NCBI GenBank assembly: GCA_018434945.1
Contig: JAHDOI010000023.1
Span: 1-64,000 of the forward strand
Length of the DNA stretch: 64,000 bases
Origin: Selenomonadales bacterium
GTDB lineage: Bacteria; Bacillota; Negativicutes; Sporomusales; UBA7701
Direction: 5' to 3'
Positions within the stretch are counted from its first letter, which is position 1. Each line of letters opens with the position of its first letter. The notes under the pieces are model-generated. The model was not told the origin of the DNA. It was given only the letters and a program-made list of their open reading frames with translations, and searched no databases. The position numbers were made by a program, and so were the translations under genes. Below are positions 42,965 to 50,735 of the stretch, one piece after another.

Positions 42965-43717
42965 ATGCAAAGAGTATTCGGCCGCCCCAAAGGCCTTACC
43001 GAGCTGCCTTTCCATTACTGCCCCGGCTGTACCCACGGCGTCATCCACCGCCTGATCGGCGAAGTGCTGGAGGAGCTCGACATCATCGGCGATACTATCG
43101 GCGTGGCGCCGGTGGGCTGCGCCGGCTTTTCCCTCGATTTCTTCGCCTGCGATTTCGTGGGCGCCGCCCACGGCCGCGCCCAGGCTGTGGCGACGGGCAT
43201 CAAACGGGCCCTGCCTGATAAGATCGTCTTCACCTACCAGGGCGACGGCGACATCGCGGCGATCGGTACCGCCCATTCCATCCATGTGGCGGCCCGCGGC
43301 GAGAAGATCACCTCGATCATGGTCAACAACGCGGTGTTCGGCATGACCGGCGGCCAGATGGCGCCGACGACGATCGGCGGCCAGATCACGACGACCAGTC
43401 CTTACGGCCGCGACTGCGCTCTGGTGGGCGCGCCCATCGATATGCCCAAGACGGTGGCGACCTTAAGCGGCGCGGTGTATGTGGCCGCCTGCTCGGTCGA
43501 TACGCCGAAGAATATCATCCAGGCCAAGAAATGCCTGAAGAAGGCCTTCCAGGTGCAGCAGGCCGGGCTGGGCTACGCGCTTGTCAGCATCCTGTCGACC
43601 TGCCCGACCAACTGGGGCCTGTCGCCGGCCGACAGCCTCAAGTGGCTGCAGGAGAATATGCTGCCTGTCTACGAGATGGGCGAGCTTAAGATGACCGAGG
43701 AGGTGAAGGCGCTGTGA
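42965..43717 (+). CDS. 2-oxoacid:ferredoxin oxidoreductase beta subunit (TPP-binding)
   Basis: A 250-aa thiamine-diphosphate subunit with YCPGCTHGVIHR, GYCGCAGF-type cluster region, YQGDGDIAAIGTAHS (the GDG...N TPP motif) and NNAVFGMTGGQMAPTT. Pairs with the alpha subunit. Overlaps the gamma gene by 4 bp. Confidence 0.88.
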   Translation: MQRVFGRPKGLTELPFHYCPGCTHGVIHRLIGEVLEELDIIGDTIGVAPVGCAGFSLDFFACDFVGAAHGRAQAVATGIKRALPDKIVFTYQGDGDIAAIGTAHSIHVAARGEKITSIMVNNAVFGMTGGQMAPTTIGGQITTTSPYGRDCALVGAPIDMPKTVATLSGAVYVAACSVDTPKNIIQAKKCLKKAFQVQQAGLGYALVSILSTCPTNWGLSPADSLKWLQENMLPVYEMGELKMTEEVKAL

Positions 43718-44244
43718 TGGATAAAATCCTTCTGGCCGGCTTCGGCGGCCAGGGCGTCATGTTCATCGGCAAGATCCTCACGTACGCCGGCATGCTCGAC
43801 GGGCGCGAGGTGTGCTGGATCCCTTCCTACGGCCCGGAGATGCGCGGCGGCACCGCCAACTGCTCGGTGGTGATCTCGGATGAGGAGATCCATTCCCCGG
43901 TCATCGAGTACGCCGATTTCGCCATCGTTTTGAACCAGCCGTCGTACGACAAGTTCCTGCCGCGCGTCAAGCCGGGCGGGGTGCTGGTGGCGAACAGCTC
44001 GATCGTTTCCACGGCCGGAAAGCGCGACGATATCGAGATCATCGCCGTCCCCGCCGGAGATATGGCCAACGAGCTGGGCAACGTCAGTCTGGCCAACATG
44101 GTCTGCCTGGGGGCGCTGCTGCCCAAGCTGACGATGGTCGATCTGGCCAGTGTCGAGAAGGCTGTGAGCGCCGTCGTCGGCAAAAAGAAGCCCGAGCTGT
44201 ACGAGCTTAATCTGGCGGCGGTGCGGAAGGGCCTCGGTAAATGA
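43714..44244 (+). CDS. 2-oxoacid:ferredoxin oxidoreductase gamma subunit
   Basis: A 176-aa subunit beginning MDKILLAGFGGQGVMFIGKIL, with SYGPEMRGGTANCSVVIS and AGDMANELGN, the CoA-binding gamma domain of the family. Translation-coupled to both neighbours by 4-bp ATGA overlaps. Confidence 0.88.
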   Translation: MMDKILLAGFGGQGVMFIGKILTYAGMLDGREVCWIPSYGPEMRGGTANCSVVISDEEIHSPVIEYADFAIVLNQPSYDKFLPRVKPGGVLVANSSIVSTAGKRDDIEIIAVPAGDMANELGNVSLANMVCLGALLPKLTMVDLASVEKAVSAVVGKKKPELYELNLAAVRKGLGK

Positions 44245-44922
44245 GGTCTGGGGATTTCCTGTGGCTGGCGGGGTTGGGCGTCATCGCCCTTGTTCTGGTG
44301 CTGCCCGACACCCGCCAGTCGTTCGTAGCCCTCAGTACCGCATACCCCTATATGATGGGGTTCGCCAAGTTCGTCGTGCTGGCCACGATGGGCGAACTGC
44401 TGGCTTTGAGGATATCGGTCGGGCAGTGGCGGCGGCCGGCCGGTCTCTGGATGCGGGCCGTGGTGTGGGGCGTCCTGGGGATGGCCATAACGCTGATGTT
44501 CCAGGTGTTCAGCACCGGGGTGGTCGCGGCGATCGGCAAAGGGATGCTGCCGGGCGGCTACAGCGTCACCGCCACATTCGTGACCGCCTTTCTGATAAGC
44601 ACGGTGATGAATCTGGCCTTCGCACCGACCTTTATGGCCCTGCACCGCATAACCGACACGTACATCGACCTGGCGGACGGCAAACTGGCCAACCTGGCGC
44701 GGGTCGAGCTTAAAACGGTGATGAGCCGCATCGACTGGCACGGGTTCGTGAGCTTCGTGGTCATCAGGACGCTGCCGCTGTTCTGGATCCCGGCCCACAC
44801 CGTGACCTTCCTGCTGCCGCCCGAGTTCCGGGTGCTGATGGCGGCGTTCCTGTCGATCGCGCTGGGGGGGGATATTGGCGTTTGCCAAGCGGAAACCCCA
44901 GTCGATACGCCGGGTGAAGTAA
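44241..44922 (+). CDS. Polytopic membrane protein, frameshifted
   Basis: About 226 aa with four to five hydrophobic helices (WLAGLGVIALVLVLP, GFAKFVVLATMGELLALRI, VVWGVLGMAITLMFQVFS, FVSFVVIRTLPLFWIP); the pattern resembles bacterial Mpv17/PMP22-like proteins but the assignment is weak. It overlaps the gamma-subunit gene by 4 bp, so it belongs to that operon. A run of eight G at 44864-44871 shifts the frame; with seven G the C-terminus reads ILAFAKRKPQSIRRVK followed by TAA at 44920-44922. Without the correction the frame runs meaninglessly through a repeat and a terminator to 45503. Error, mutation or slippery tract cannot be told apart here. Confidence 0.6.
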
Positions 44923-44925
44923 CAG

Positions 44926-45103
44926 GGGGCTGGCTAAAAAGTCCATCTGCGGCGTACCCGCAAGGGGCAGGCCGTCGTTCTATGGTGCTAAAGCACCAAG
45001 AACTCCGCACTTGCTCCTCGAACACTTCCTCGGCGTACGACCGAGTACGCCTGCGTCGTGTTCTCCGGTGCGCCTTGCATCTGGAGCTTTTTAACTCAGC
45101 CCC
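44926..45103. repeat. Modular palindromic repeat, copy F (178 bp)
   Basis: Arms GGGGCTGGCTAAAAAG (44926-44941) and CTTTTTAACTCAGCCCC (45087-45103). The core is in the opposite orientation to copies D, E and G: CCATCTGCGGCG on the left, CGGTGCGCCTTGCATCTGG on the right, with CGGCGTACGACCGAGTACGC between. It also has the extra module CCCGCAAGGGGCAGGCCG (44957-44974) shared with copy A. Begins 4 bp after the membrane-protein stop codon. Confidence 0.7.
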
Positions 45104-45137
45104 GGCAATTCAGGGTAAACCGTTTGGGATGACAAAG

Positions 45138-45171
45138 ACCCCGGCCGAGATTCGGTCGGGGTTGCTTTTTT
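45138..45171 (+). terminator. Terminator of the oxidoreductase operon
   Basis: ACCCCGGCCGA/TCGGTCGGGGT followed by GCTTTTTT. Confidence 0.8.
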
Positions 45172-45176
45172 CTGTA

Positions 45177-45518
45177 TCAACGGCCGCTAAGTTTTTGATG
45201 AAAAATATAGAGGGCGCCGGTTATTATGAACGGCAGGCCATATACGAGGGCTATCTCCGGATCGCCGTGGGCGAGGTGGTAAATTGTCATGGCGGCGCCG
45301 CCGGCGACGAGCAGCCGGCCGCCGGCGGCCTCGGCGCGCCAGGCGGTGAAGTAGCCGGCGACGGCGATGAGCAGCAGGGGCAGGAAGATAAGCAGTTCTC
45401 TGTCGGGAGGTGTGCCGCGCATCAGGGCGGGGATGCCTTCGCCGGCGAAGAAGGACAGGAAGAAGGCGACGGCGAGCGCGCCGAGAACCCTGGCCGACCA
45501 TAACAGGAACAGGCCCAT
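45177..45518 (-). CDS. Small integral membrane protein
   Basis: A 113-aa protein with about four transmembrane helices (VLGALAVAFFLSFFAG, LLIFLPLLLIAVAGYF, GRLLVAGGAAMTIYH, ALVYGLPFIITGALYIF). GGGGGTGATG precedes the ATG. Its stop codon overlaps the motif CGGCCGTTGATA that also ends several palindromic repeats. No function can be assigned. Confidence 0.65.
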   Translation of the reverse strand: MGLFLLWSARVLGALAVAFFLSFFAGEGIPALMRGTPPDRELLIFLPLLLIAVAGYFTAWRAEAAGGRLLVAGGAAMTIYHLAHGDPEIALVYGLPFIITGALYIFHQKLSGR

Positions 45519-45591
45519 GCCCCATCACCCCCTATTATATATACTTATTTTACCATGAGAGGGAAGATTCCGCCAAAACCGCCGGTGTTAT

Positions 45592-46449
45592 CTATGCCTT
45601 TCTGGCAATGATCGCGAATGTTTCCGCATCATCGTCAAGGAGGTCGCCCCTGAGGTTTTTATAAATTTTTTCGACCTTGAAATTATGGAAGGTGAGCAGT
45701 TTTGTTATTTCCGCCAAACTGAACAGACGGATATAGATGCGGATGACTTCGGTTTCGCCGTCCTCGGCGATGATGGTGTATTGCCGCCCTTCCGTCCTGG
45801 GGTCTTCGTAGGAAAAGGTGGCGAGAATTTCGATATGGGGATGGGGGCGCCAGAAGCCTTCTTCATGTATGGTGATGGCATCCGCCAGAGGATTCTTCCA
45901 GTTATGGGAAAGCACGTCGAAAACGAATACGCCGTTGTCTTTAAGGGCCGCGTGGACGCGGGCGAGCAGCCTGCTCTGCTCGCCGGGGTCGAGGGCGCCG
46001 AAGTCGTAGAAGATGAGGGTGGCGATGTCAAAGCTTTCCCGGTATGCGAGGTCGAGGTAATTCATGTTTACGAATGCCGCATTCGGATGTTCCCGACCAA
46101 CGGTTTCGGCGGCGTGGCTGATCGACCGCGCGGACAGGTCGACGCCGGTTACCAGCGCGCCTGTCCTGGCGAATTCTTTGACATAAAGGCCGGGGCCGCA
46201 GCCGAGGTCGAGCACCGTTTTGCCGCCGTCCATCGCGGTGGAGGCGATTATGAAGGCGGTTTCGGCGGCGATGGTGGCGGCGGTTTTGCTGGCGGCTTCG
46301 ATATCCGGGTCGAGGTGAAGCTTCAGCATTTGCCCCGATATGTGGTCGTCGTCCCAGAACCTGGCCGTTCCTTTCGTGAAGAGCTCTGGCCTGGCGAGGC
46401 ACTTTCCCAGGGTTCGCAGGTCGATTTTATTGTTTTTGATGATTTTCAT
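45592..46449 (-). CDS. Class I SAM-dependent methyltransferase
   Basis: A 285-aa methyltransferase. After about 70 residues the SAM-binding motif VLDLGCGPGLYVKEFA, then VTGVDLSARSI and VNMNYLDL; the C-terminal part has FFRLFSLAEI-like YIRLFSLAEITKLLTF. Similar proteins methylate small molecules or tRNA; the substrate is unknown. Single gene; its terminator is shared with the downstream RiPP precursor region. Confidence 0.8.
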   Translation of the reverse strand: MKIIKNNKIDLRTLGKCLARPELFTKGTARFWDDDHISGQMLKLHLDPDIEAASKTAATIAAETAFIIASTAMDGGKTVLDLGCGPGLYVKEFARTGALVTGVDLSARSISHAAETVGREHPNAAFVNMNYLDLAYRESFDIATLIFYDFGALDPGEQSRLLARVHAALKDNGVFVFDVLSHNWKNPLADAITIHEEGFWRPHPHIEILATFSYEDPRTEGRQYTIIAEDGETEVIRIYIRLFSLAEITKLLTFHNFKVEKIYKNLRGDLLDDDAETFAIIARKA

Positions 46450-46536
46450 TTGGGGGACGCTCCTTCAATACGGCTTTGCCCGTTTTCAAGATAACATATT
46501 TTGTAAAGAGGGTAAAGCATTTGCCCGCCGCGGCAA

Positions 46537-46571
46537 GAAGAAAGCCGCACGACTTTGCGCGGCTTTCTTTA
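46537..46571. terminator. Bidirectional terminator
   Basis: AAGAAAGCCGC/GCGGCTTTCTT stem with A and T runs on both sides, between the methyltransferase promoter region and the 3' end of the RiPP precursor. Confidence 0.75.
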
Positions 46572-46591
46572 TAAGGGGGGCTATGGCGTTT

Positions 46592-47005
46592 TTAGCCCGG
46601 GGGGAAGCACATCGGCCCGCAAGGGGGGGAGCAGATCGGGGAACAGCTTCCCTGGTTGCCGCCGGTGTAGCCGGCGCTGCCGGGATAGCAGAAGCGCGGG
46701 TTGCAAGACGGATAGCACTGGCGCGGATAACACTGACGCGGATAGCAGGACCGGGGGAAGCAGAAGCGCGGATAACAGGGCCGCGGAAAACAGAAGCGCG
46801 GATAGCAGGGCCGCGGGTTGCAGGTCGGCGGGCCGGGGGGCGCGCAGACCGGGTTGCAGCGCGGCCGGCAGTTGGGGAAGCAGGGCGTGCCGGTGGGCGG
46901 GCAGCCGATCAGCTGCTGCCGGTCGTCATAATCGCTCCAGTCGTCATCCCAATCGCTCATCTCCGGAGTTTCCCATTTGGGACGATTGAGTTTTTCATCA
47001 GCCAT
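46592..47005 (-). CDS. cefA: Cys-every-fifth RiPP precursor (CefA-like)
   Basis: A 137-aa peptide. The first 33 residues are acidic (EMSDWDDDWSDYDDRQQ) and form the leader. The core has 19 Cys, many exactly five residues apart (CYPRFCFPRPCYPRFCFPR, 19 residues), the Cys-every-fifth pattern of the CefA precursor family. Every one of the 19 Cys is followed by x-Pro. Arg at every fourth place and aromatic residues after Cys give a regular basic/aromatic repeat. It starts 6 bp after the maturase stop, with GGGAGGAATG as ribosome site, so the pair is co-translated. Confidence 0.85.
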   Translation of the reverse strand: MADEKLNRPKWETPEMSDWDDDWSDYDDRQQLIGCPPTGTPCFPNCRPRCNPVCAPPGPPTCNPRPCYPRFCFPRPCYPRFCFPRSCYPRQCYPRQCYPSCNPRFCYPGSAGYTGGNQGSCSPICSPPCGPMCFPPG

Positions 47006-47011
47006 ATAGGT

Positions 47012-48244
47012 TCATTCCTCCCATTTACCAGTGTAGGGATTATACGGGCAATCAACCGAGCAGGCAAGCCAGCGCTTGGCGGAATCGGATCCCTGGGCCA
47101 GCGGCCGGCAATCGGTGCAGGCGTAGCGGTATTCGCAGTCTTTGCATTTTTCGACTTTGTCCTTGGTGGTATGCCAGCATTGCTGGAGGCGCTGCCCGTT
47201 AAGTACGTCGGCGAGGGGCGAGGCGAGTATATTCCCGCATATTTGGTCGCGGGCGAAGATGCAGGGGATGACGTCGCCGCCGGCGGTTACGGCGATTTTG
47301 CCGGCGAGGCAGGTATGACAGCGCTGCGCTTTGGCGAAGCTGTCGGGGTCGGTGTAGAAAGGCGGCCGGATGGGCGGTTTTGTATAGGCTGCCGGGAGGA
47401 GGTCCTTGTCGTCGCCGCGGCCGGTGGGGCGGACGACGTCGGGAGGCGTGACCTCGACGCCGAGTTTGACGCACAGGTCCATGATGTTCTTGGCTTCGGT
47501 CTCGTTGGCTTTCATGATTATGGAGGCGATGCGCAGCGGCACTTTGGCGGCGAGGATTTTTTCGACGGCGGCCATCGTTTTCGCGAAACTGCCGGGATTC
47601 AGGGTGACGCGGTCGTGGACGGCGGCGTTGTCGGCGTAGATTGTTGTGGCGATGTTGACGCCGTGCTGTTTGCAGAACGCCACGCAGTCGTCGTCGATGA
47701 GGGTGGCGTTTGTGAAGATTTCGACGAAGTCGAAGTTTTCGGCGCGGGCCTTTATGACCAGTTCCCGCCAGCGGGGGTAGAGGAGCGGCTCGCCGCCGAT
47801 GAGCTGGATGGCGTCGGCGCCGGCGGCGCGGGCCTCGCCGATGAGCGAAAGCCACCGGTCGTGGGGCACGGCGTCGCTGTCGGCGCAGGGGCCACTGGTG
47901 GCGTAGCAGTGGAGGCATCTGTTGTTGCAGTTGGAGGTGAGCTCGAGCCACAGGAAGTTGAGCTTGGGCGATTCGGCGGGGGGCTCGGTCCTGGCGGCGG
48001 ACGGCTTGTCGAGGTAGAAGGACCCCAGCCCCATTTCGGCGAGGCGGTGGAGGAAGTCGACGAAGGCTTTGTCTTCGGGGGCGTGTATGTCCAGGACGTC
48101 CTCCAGGGGGCTTTGCTGGCAGGCGTGGAGTAGCTGGAGGGCTCCCTGGTTGATGGACAGGACTTTGCCTGTCTGCAGGTTGTAGACGGCGCCGCGGCGG
48201 GCGCCGGCGACCAGCCGGCAGTATTCCTGTAGCCGGTAGTACAA
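47012..48244 (-). CDS. cefB: Radical SAM/SPASM maturase (CefB-like)
   Basis: A 410-aa enzyme, probable modifier of the Cys-every-fifth peptide. PqqD-like N-terminal region (about 1-85), radical SAM motif CNNRCLHC (C106, C110, C113), QLIGGEPL, FVEIFTNATLID, and a Cys-rich SPASM C-terminus (CHTC, IPCIF, CKDCEYRYACTDC, ending YNPYTGKWEE). The TTG at 48244 has GGGGGA 8 nt upstream; the longer frame to 48412 runs into the promoter of tRNA-Gly. It is a paralog of the maturase at 24.2 kb. No protease or exporter is nearby. Confidence 0.85.
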   Translation of the reverse strand: MYYRLQEYCRLVAGARRGAVYNLQTGKVLSINQGALQLLHACQQSPLEDVLDIHAPEDKAFVDFLHRLAEMGLGSFYLDKPSAARTEPPAESPKLNFLWLELTSNCNNRCLHCYATSGPCADSDAVPHDRWLSLIGEARAAGADAIQLIGGEPLLYPRWRELVIKARAENFDFVEIFTNATLIDDDCVAFCKQHGVNIATTIYADNAAVHDRVTLNPGSFAKTMAAVEKILAAKVPLRIASIIMKANETEAKNIMDLCVKLGVEVTPPDVVRPTGRGDDKDLLPAAYTKPPIRPPFYTDPDSFAKAQRCHTCLAGKIAVTAGGDVIPCIFARDQICGNILASPLADVLNGQRLQQCWHTTKDKVEKCKDCEYRYACTDCRPLAQGSDSAKRWLACSVDCPYNPYTGKWEE

Positions 48245-48364
48245 CAGAATTCCCCCTTTTGCGCGTTTGGTACATAATATGCTACCGGTTTTCCCGGTGT
48301 GCCTTGGGCGGTGGGGGGGGAGAGGCGGGCGGCTAAAAGGGATAATTTTCTCGGGACGGTTATG

Positions 48365-48393
48365 TTGACAGTCGGGAAAAAATCCGCTATAAT
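48365..48393 (+). promoter_or_regulatory. Consensus promoter of tRNA-Gly
   Basis: TTGACA (48365-48370) and TATAAT (48388-48393) with a 17-bp spacer, 20 bp before the tRNA. Confidence 0.9.
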
Positions 48394-48412
48394 AACCCTT
48401 GTTCCCGAACAT

Positions 48413-48487
48413 GCGGAAGTAGCTCAGTGGTAGAGCATCGCCTTGCCAAGGCGAGGGTCGCGAGTTCGAATCTCGTTTTCCGCTCCA
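48413..48487 (+). tRNA. tRNA-Gly (anticodon GCC)
   Basis: Anticodon stem TCGCC/GGCGA closes loop TTGCCAA. T-arm GCGAG-TTCGAAT-CTCGT; acceptor GCGGAAG pairs with TTTCCGC (one G/T pair). CCA encoded. Confidence 0.95.
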
Positions 48488-48491
48488 CGAG

Positions 48492-48523
48492 AAAAACCCC
48501 CGGATTTTACATCCGGGGGTTTT
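48492..48523 (+). terminator. Terminator after tRNA-Gly
   Basis: AAAACCCCCGGAT/ATCCGGGGGTTTT stem, 5 bp after the tRNA. The following 200 bp up to trigger factor are AT-rich and probably hold the tig promoter. Confidence 0.85.
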
Positions 48524-48741
48524 CGGTTATTGATTTTTATTCTGCGGTACGAACGCGTATTGTCCGTGGGGCGGAGAGGGCGTGCAGCCTTGCGGAAGGG
48601 CGTTTGTCAACAACTTTCATTAACTTGATTTTTAGTTAATAATTATGTTATCATATAATTCATGGCATATTTGGCGGGGATTTTCGCTCCGTTGGTAATA
48701 CTAAGCCTGAATCATAATTAAATAAGGAGGCAACAGAATCT

Positions 48742-50031
48742 ATGAAAGTATCGGCAGAAAAGATCGACGCCCACAGAATGGTCCTGGAGTTAGAGGTACC
48801 GCAGCCCGAGGTGGCGAAGGCGGTTGATAAGGCATACCATAAATTGGCCGCTAAGGTGAATATCCCCGGCTTCCGCAAAGGCAAGGTTCCCCGTAAGGTT
48901 CTGGAGATGCGCATCGGCAAGGCGGCGCTCATGGACGAGGCCTTCGAACTGCTGGCGTCGCCCGCATACATCAAGGCTCTGGAGGAACAAGACATCGAGC
49001 CTGTGACCCGCCCGGAAATCGAGGTGGTCACGTTCGAGGAAGATAAGCCGCTGGTTTTCAAGGTGAAGTTCGTCGTCAAACCGGTTATCGAGCTCGGCGA
49101 GTACAAGGGAATCAAAGCAGCTAAGCCGCCGGCGAAGGTCGACGAGGAAGAAGTGAACAAGCAGATCGAGAACCTCCGCAACCGCCACGCGAAGATGGTG
49201 GTGGTCGAGGATGCCGCCCTGGCTGAGGGCGATTTCGCGATCATCGATTTCGAGGGCTTCATCGACGGTGCGCCGTTCAAGGGCGGCGAAGGCAAGGGCT
49301 ACCCGCTGGAGATCGGCTCCGGCAGCTTCATCCCCGGGTTCGAGGATCAGCTCCTGGGTGCCAAGGCTGGCGAAGAGCGCGATGTGAAGGTGGAATTCCC
49401 GGCGGAGTATATGGCGCCTGACCTGGCCGGCAAGACGGCCGAATTCAAGGTGAGGGTCAACGACGTCAAACGCCGCGAGGTACCTGCCGTCGACGCCGAG
49501 TTCGTCAAGGAAGTCAGCGACTTTGACAGTGTGGAGGAATTAAAGGCCGATATAGAGAATAATTTAATAAAGGCGGCTGAAAGCAAGGCCGACCGCGAGT
49601 TCCGCACCAACGTCATCAAGGCGGCGGTGGATAATTGCACCGTCGATCTCCCCGAAGAGGTAATCGAGAATGAGATCGACAGCATGCTGCGCGAGATGGA
49701 TGTCAACCTGCAGAACCGCGGCATGAGCCTGGCGAAGTATATGGAGGCGACAAAAACGCCTATCGACAAGCTTCGCGCCAATTACCGCGAGTCGGCTATC
49801 GAAAGCGTGAAGACCGACCTGATGCTGGAGGCAATCGCGAAAAACGAGAATATCGAGGTCACGCCCGACGACCTGGAGAAAGAGATCCAAGTTATGGCCG
49901 CCGCCTACCGGGCGCCGGTGGAGGATGTGCGCAGGATCATCCTTACCGAGGGCCGCATGGAAGCCCTGACCCGCACGGTGATCCGCAAAAAAGCCGCCCA
50001 GGTGGTCATGGATGCCGCAGAGGCGGTATAG
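48742..50031 (+). CDS. tig: Trigger factor
   Basis: A 429-aa ribosome-associated chaperone and peptidyl-prolyl isomerase. N-terminal ribosome-binding domain (residues 1-110, with GFRKGKVPRKVLE the ribosome-docking loop), FKBP-type PPIase domain (about 150-245, EGDFAIIDFEGFIDG, GSGSFIPGFEDQLLGAKAGE) and C-terminal helical arms. AATAAGGAGG precedes the ATG. It heads a proteostasis block with ClpP, ClpX, LonB and Lon, as in many Firmicutes. Confidence 0.97.
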   Translation: MKVSAEKIDAHRMVLELEVPQPEVAKAVDKAYHKLAAKVNIPGFRKGKVPRKVLEMRIGKAALMDEAFELLASPAYIKALEEQDIEPVTRPEIEVVTFEEDKPLVFKVKFVVKPVIELGEYKGIKAAKPPAKVDEEEVNKQIENLRNRHAKMVVVEDAALAEGDFAIIDFEGFIDGAPFKGGEGKGYPLEIGSGSFIPGFEDQLLGAKAGEERDVKVEFPAEYMAPDLAGKTAEFKVRVNDVKRREVPAVDAEFVKEVSDFDSVEELKADIENNLIKAAESKADREFRTNVIKAAVDNCTVDLPEEVIENEIDSMLREMDVNLQNRGMSLAKYMEATKTPIDKLRANYRESAIESVKTDLMLEAIAKNENIEVTPDDLEKEIQVMAAAYRAPVEDVRRIILTEGRMEALTRTVIRKKAAQVVMDAAEAV

Positions 50032-50123
50032 CAAACAATCTGTCAAGATAATATTATAGATATGAAAGTATCTGACGATAAATATTATAGGTTGAAAAAT
50101 ACCGTTACCGAGGTGTATAATTA

Positions 50124-50723
50124 ATGAACTTCGTTCCCATAGTTGTAGAGCAGTCCAACCGCGGCGAGCGCGCTTACGATATCTACTCCCGTCTTCTCAA
50201 GGACAGGATTGTCTTTATCGGCGGCCCCATCGACGACGCGGTGGCCAATGTGATCATCGCTCAGCTGCTTTTCCTGGAGTCCGAGGATCCTGACAAGGAT
50301 ATCCACCTGTATATCAACAGCCCCGGCGGCGTGGTTACCGCCGGCCTGGCGATCTATGACACGATGCAGCACGTCAAGCCCGACGTGTCGACGATCTGCA
50401 TCGGTCAGGCGGCCAGCATGGGGTCGCTGCTGCTGGCGGCCGGAGCCAAGGGCAAGCGTTTCGCCCTGCCGTTCTCGCGCATCATGATTCACCAGCCCCA
50501 TGGCGGCGCTCACGGCCAGGCCACCGATATCGAGATTCATGCCCGGGAGATTCTGCGGATGCGGGAGATCGGCAACGAGATCCTCGTGCGCCACACCGGG
50601 CAGCCGCTGGAGAAGATCCAGCGCGATATGGAAAGGGATTTCTTCATGTCAAGCGAGGAGGCCAAGGAATACGGCATCATCGACGCCGTCATGACCCAGC
50701 GCCGCAAGGAAATTCCCAAGTAA
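50124..50723 (+). CDS. clpP: ATP-dependent Clp protease proteolytic subunit
   Basis: A 199-aa serine protease. Catalytic triad visible: Ser in [11 protein letters not shown], His in MIHQPHGG and Asp in [19 protein letters not shown]. The YINSPGGVV and oligomer-handle regions are intact. It assembles as a tetradecamer that ClpX (12 bp downstream) feeds. Confidence 0.97.
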   Translation: MNFVPIVVEQSNRGERAYDIYSRLLKDRIVFIGGPIDDAVANVIIAQLLFLESEDPDKDIHLYINSPGGVVTAGLAIYDTMQHVKPDVSTICIGQAASMGSLLLAAGAKGKRFALPFSRIMIHQPHGGAHGQATDIEIHAREILRMREIGNEILVRHTGQPLEKIQRDMERDFFMSSEEAKEYGIIDAVMTQRRKEIPK

Positions 50724-50735
50724 TGAGGTGAAAAG

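Noticed and set aside
44923..45503. Continuation of the 44241 frame as a 420-aa protein
   Set aside because: After the G8 run the frame crosses a palindromic repeat and a terminator and overlaps a minus-strand membrane protein; it is the product of the frameshift.
46592..47005. CRISPR or collagen-like repeat in the plus-strand frame across cefA
   Set aside because: The DNA periodicity comes from the Cys-x-Pro codons of the precursor. No spacers or cas genes exist in the window.
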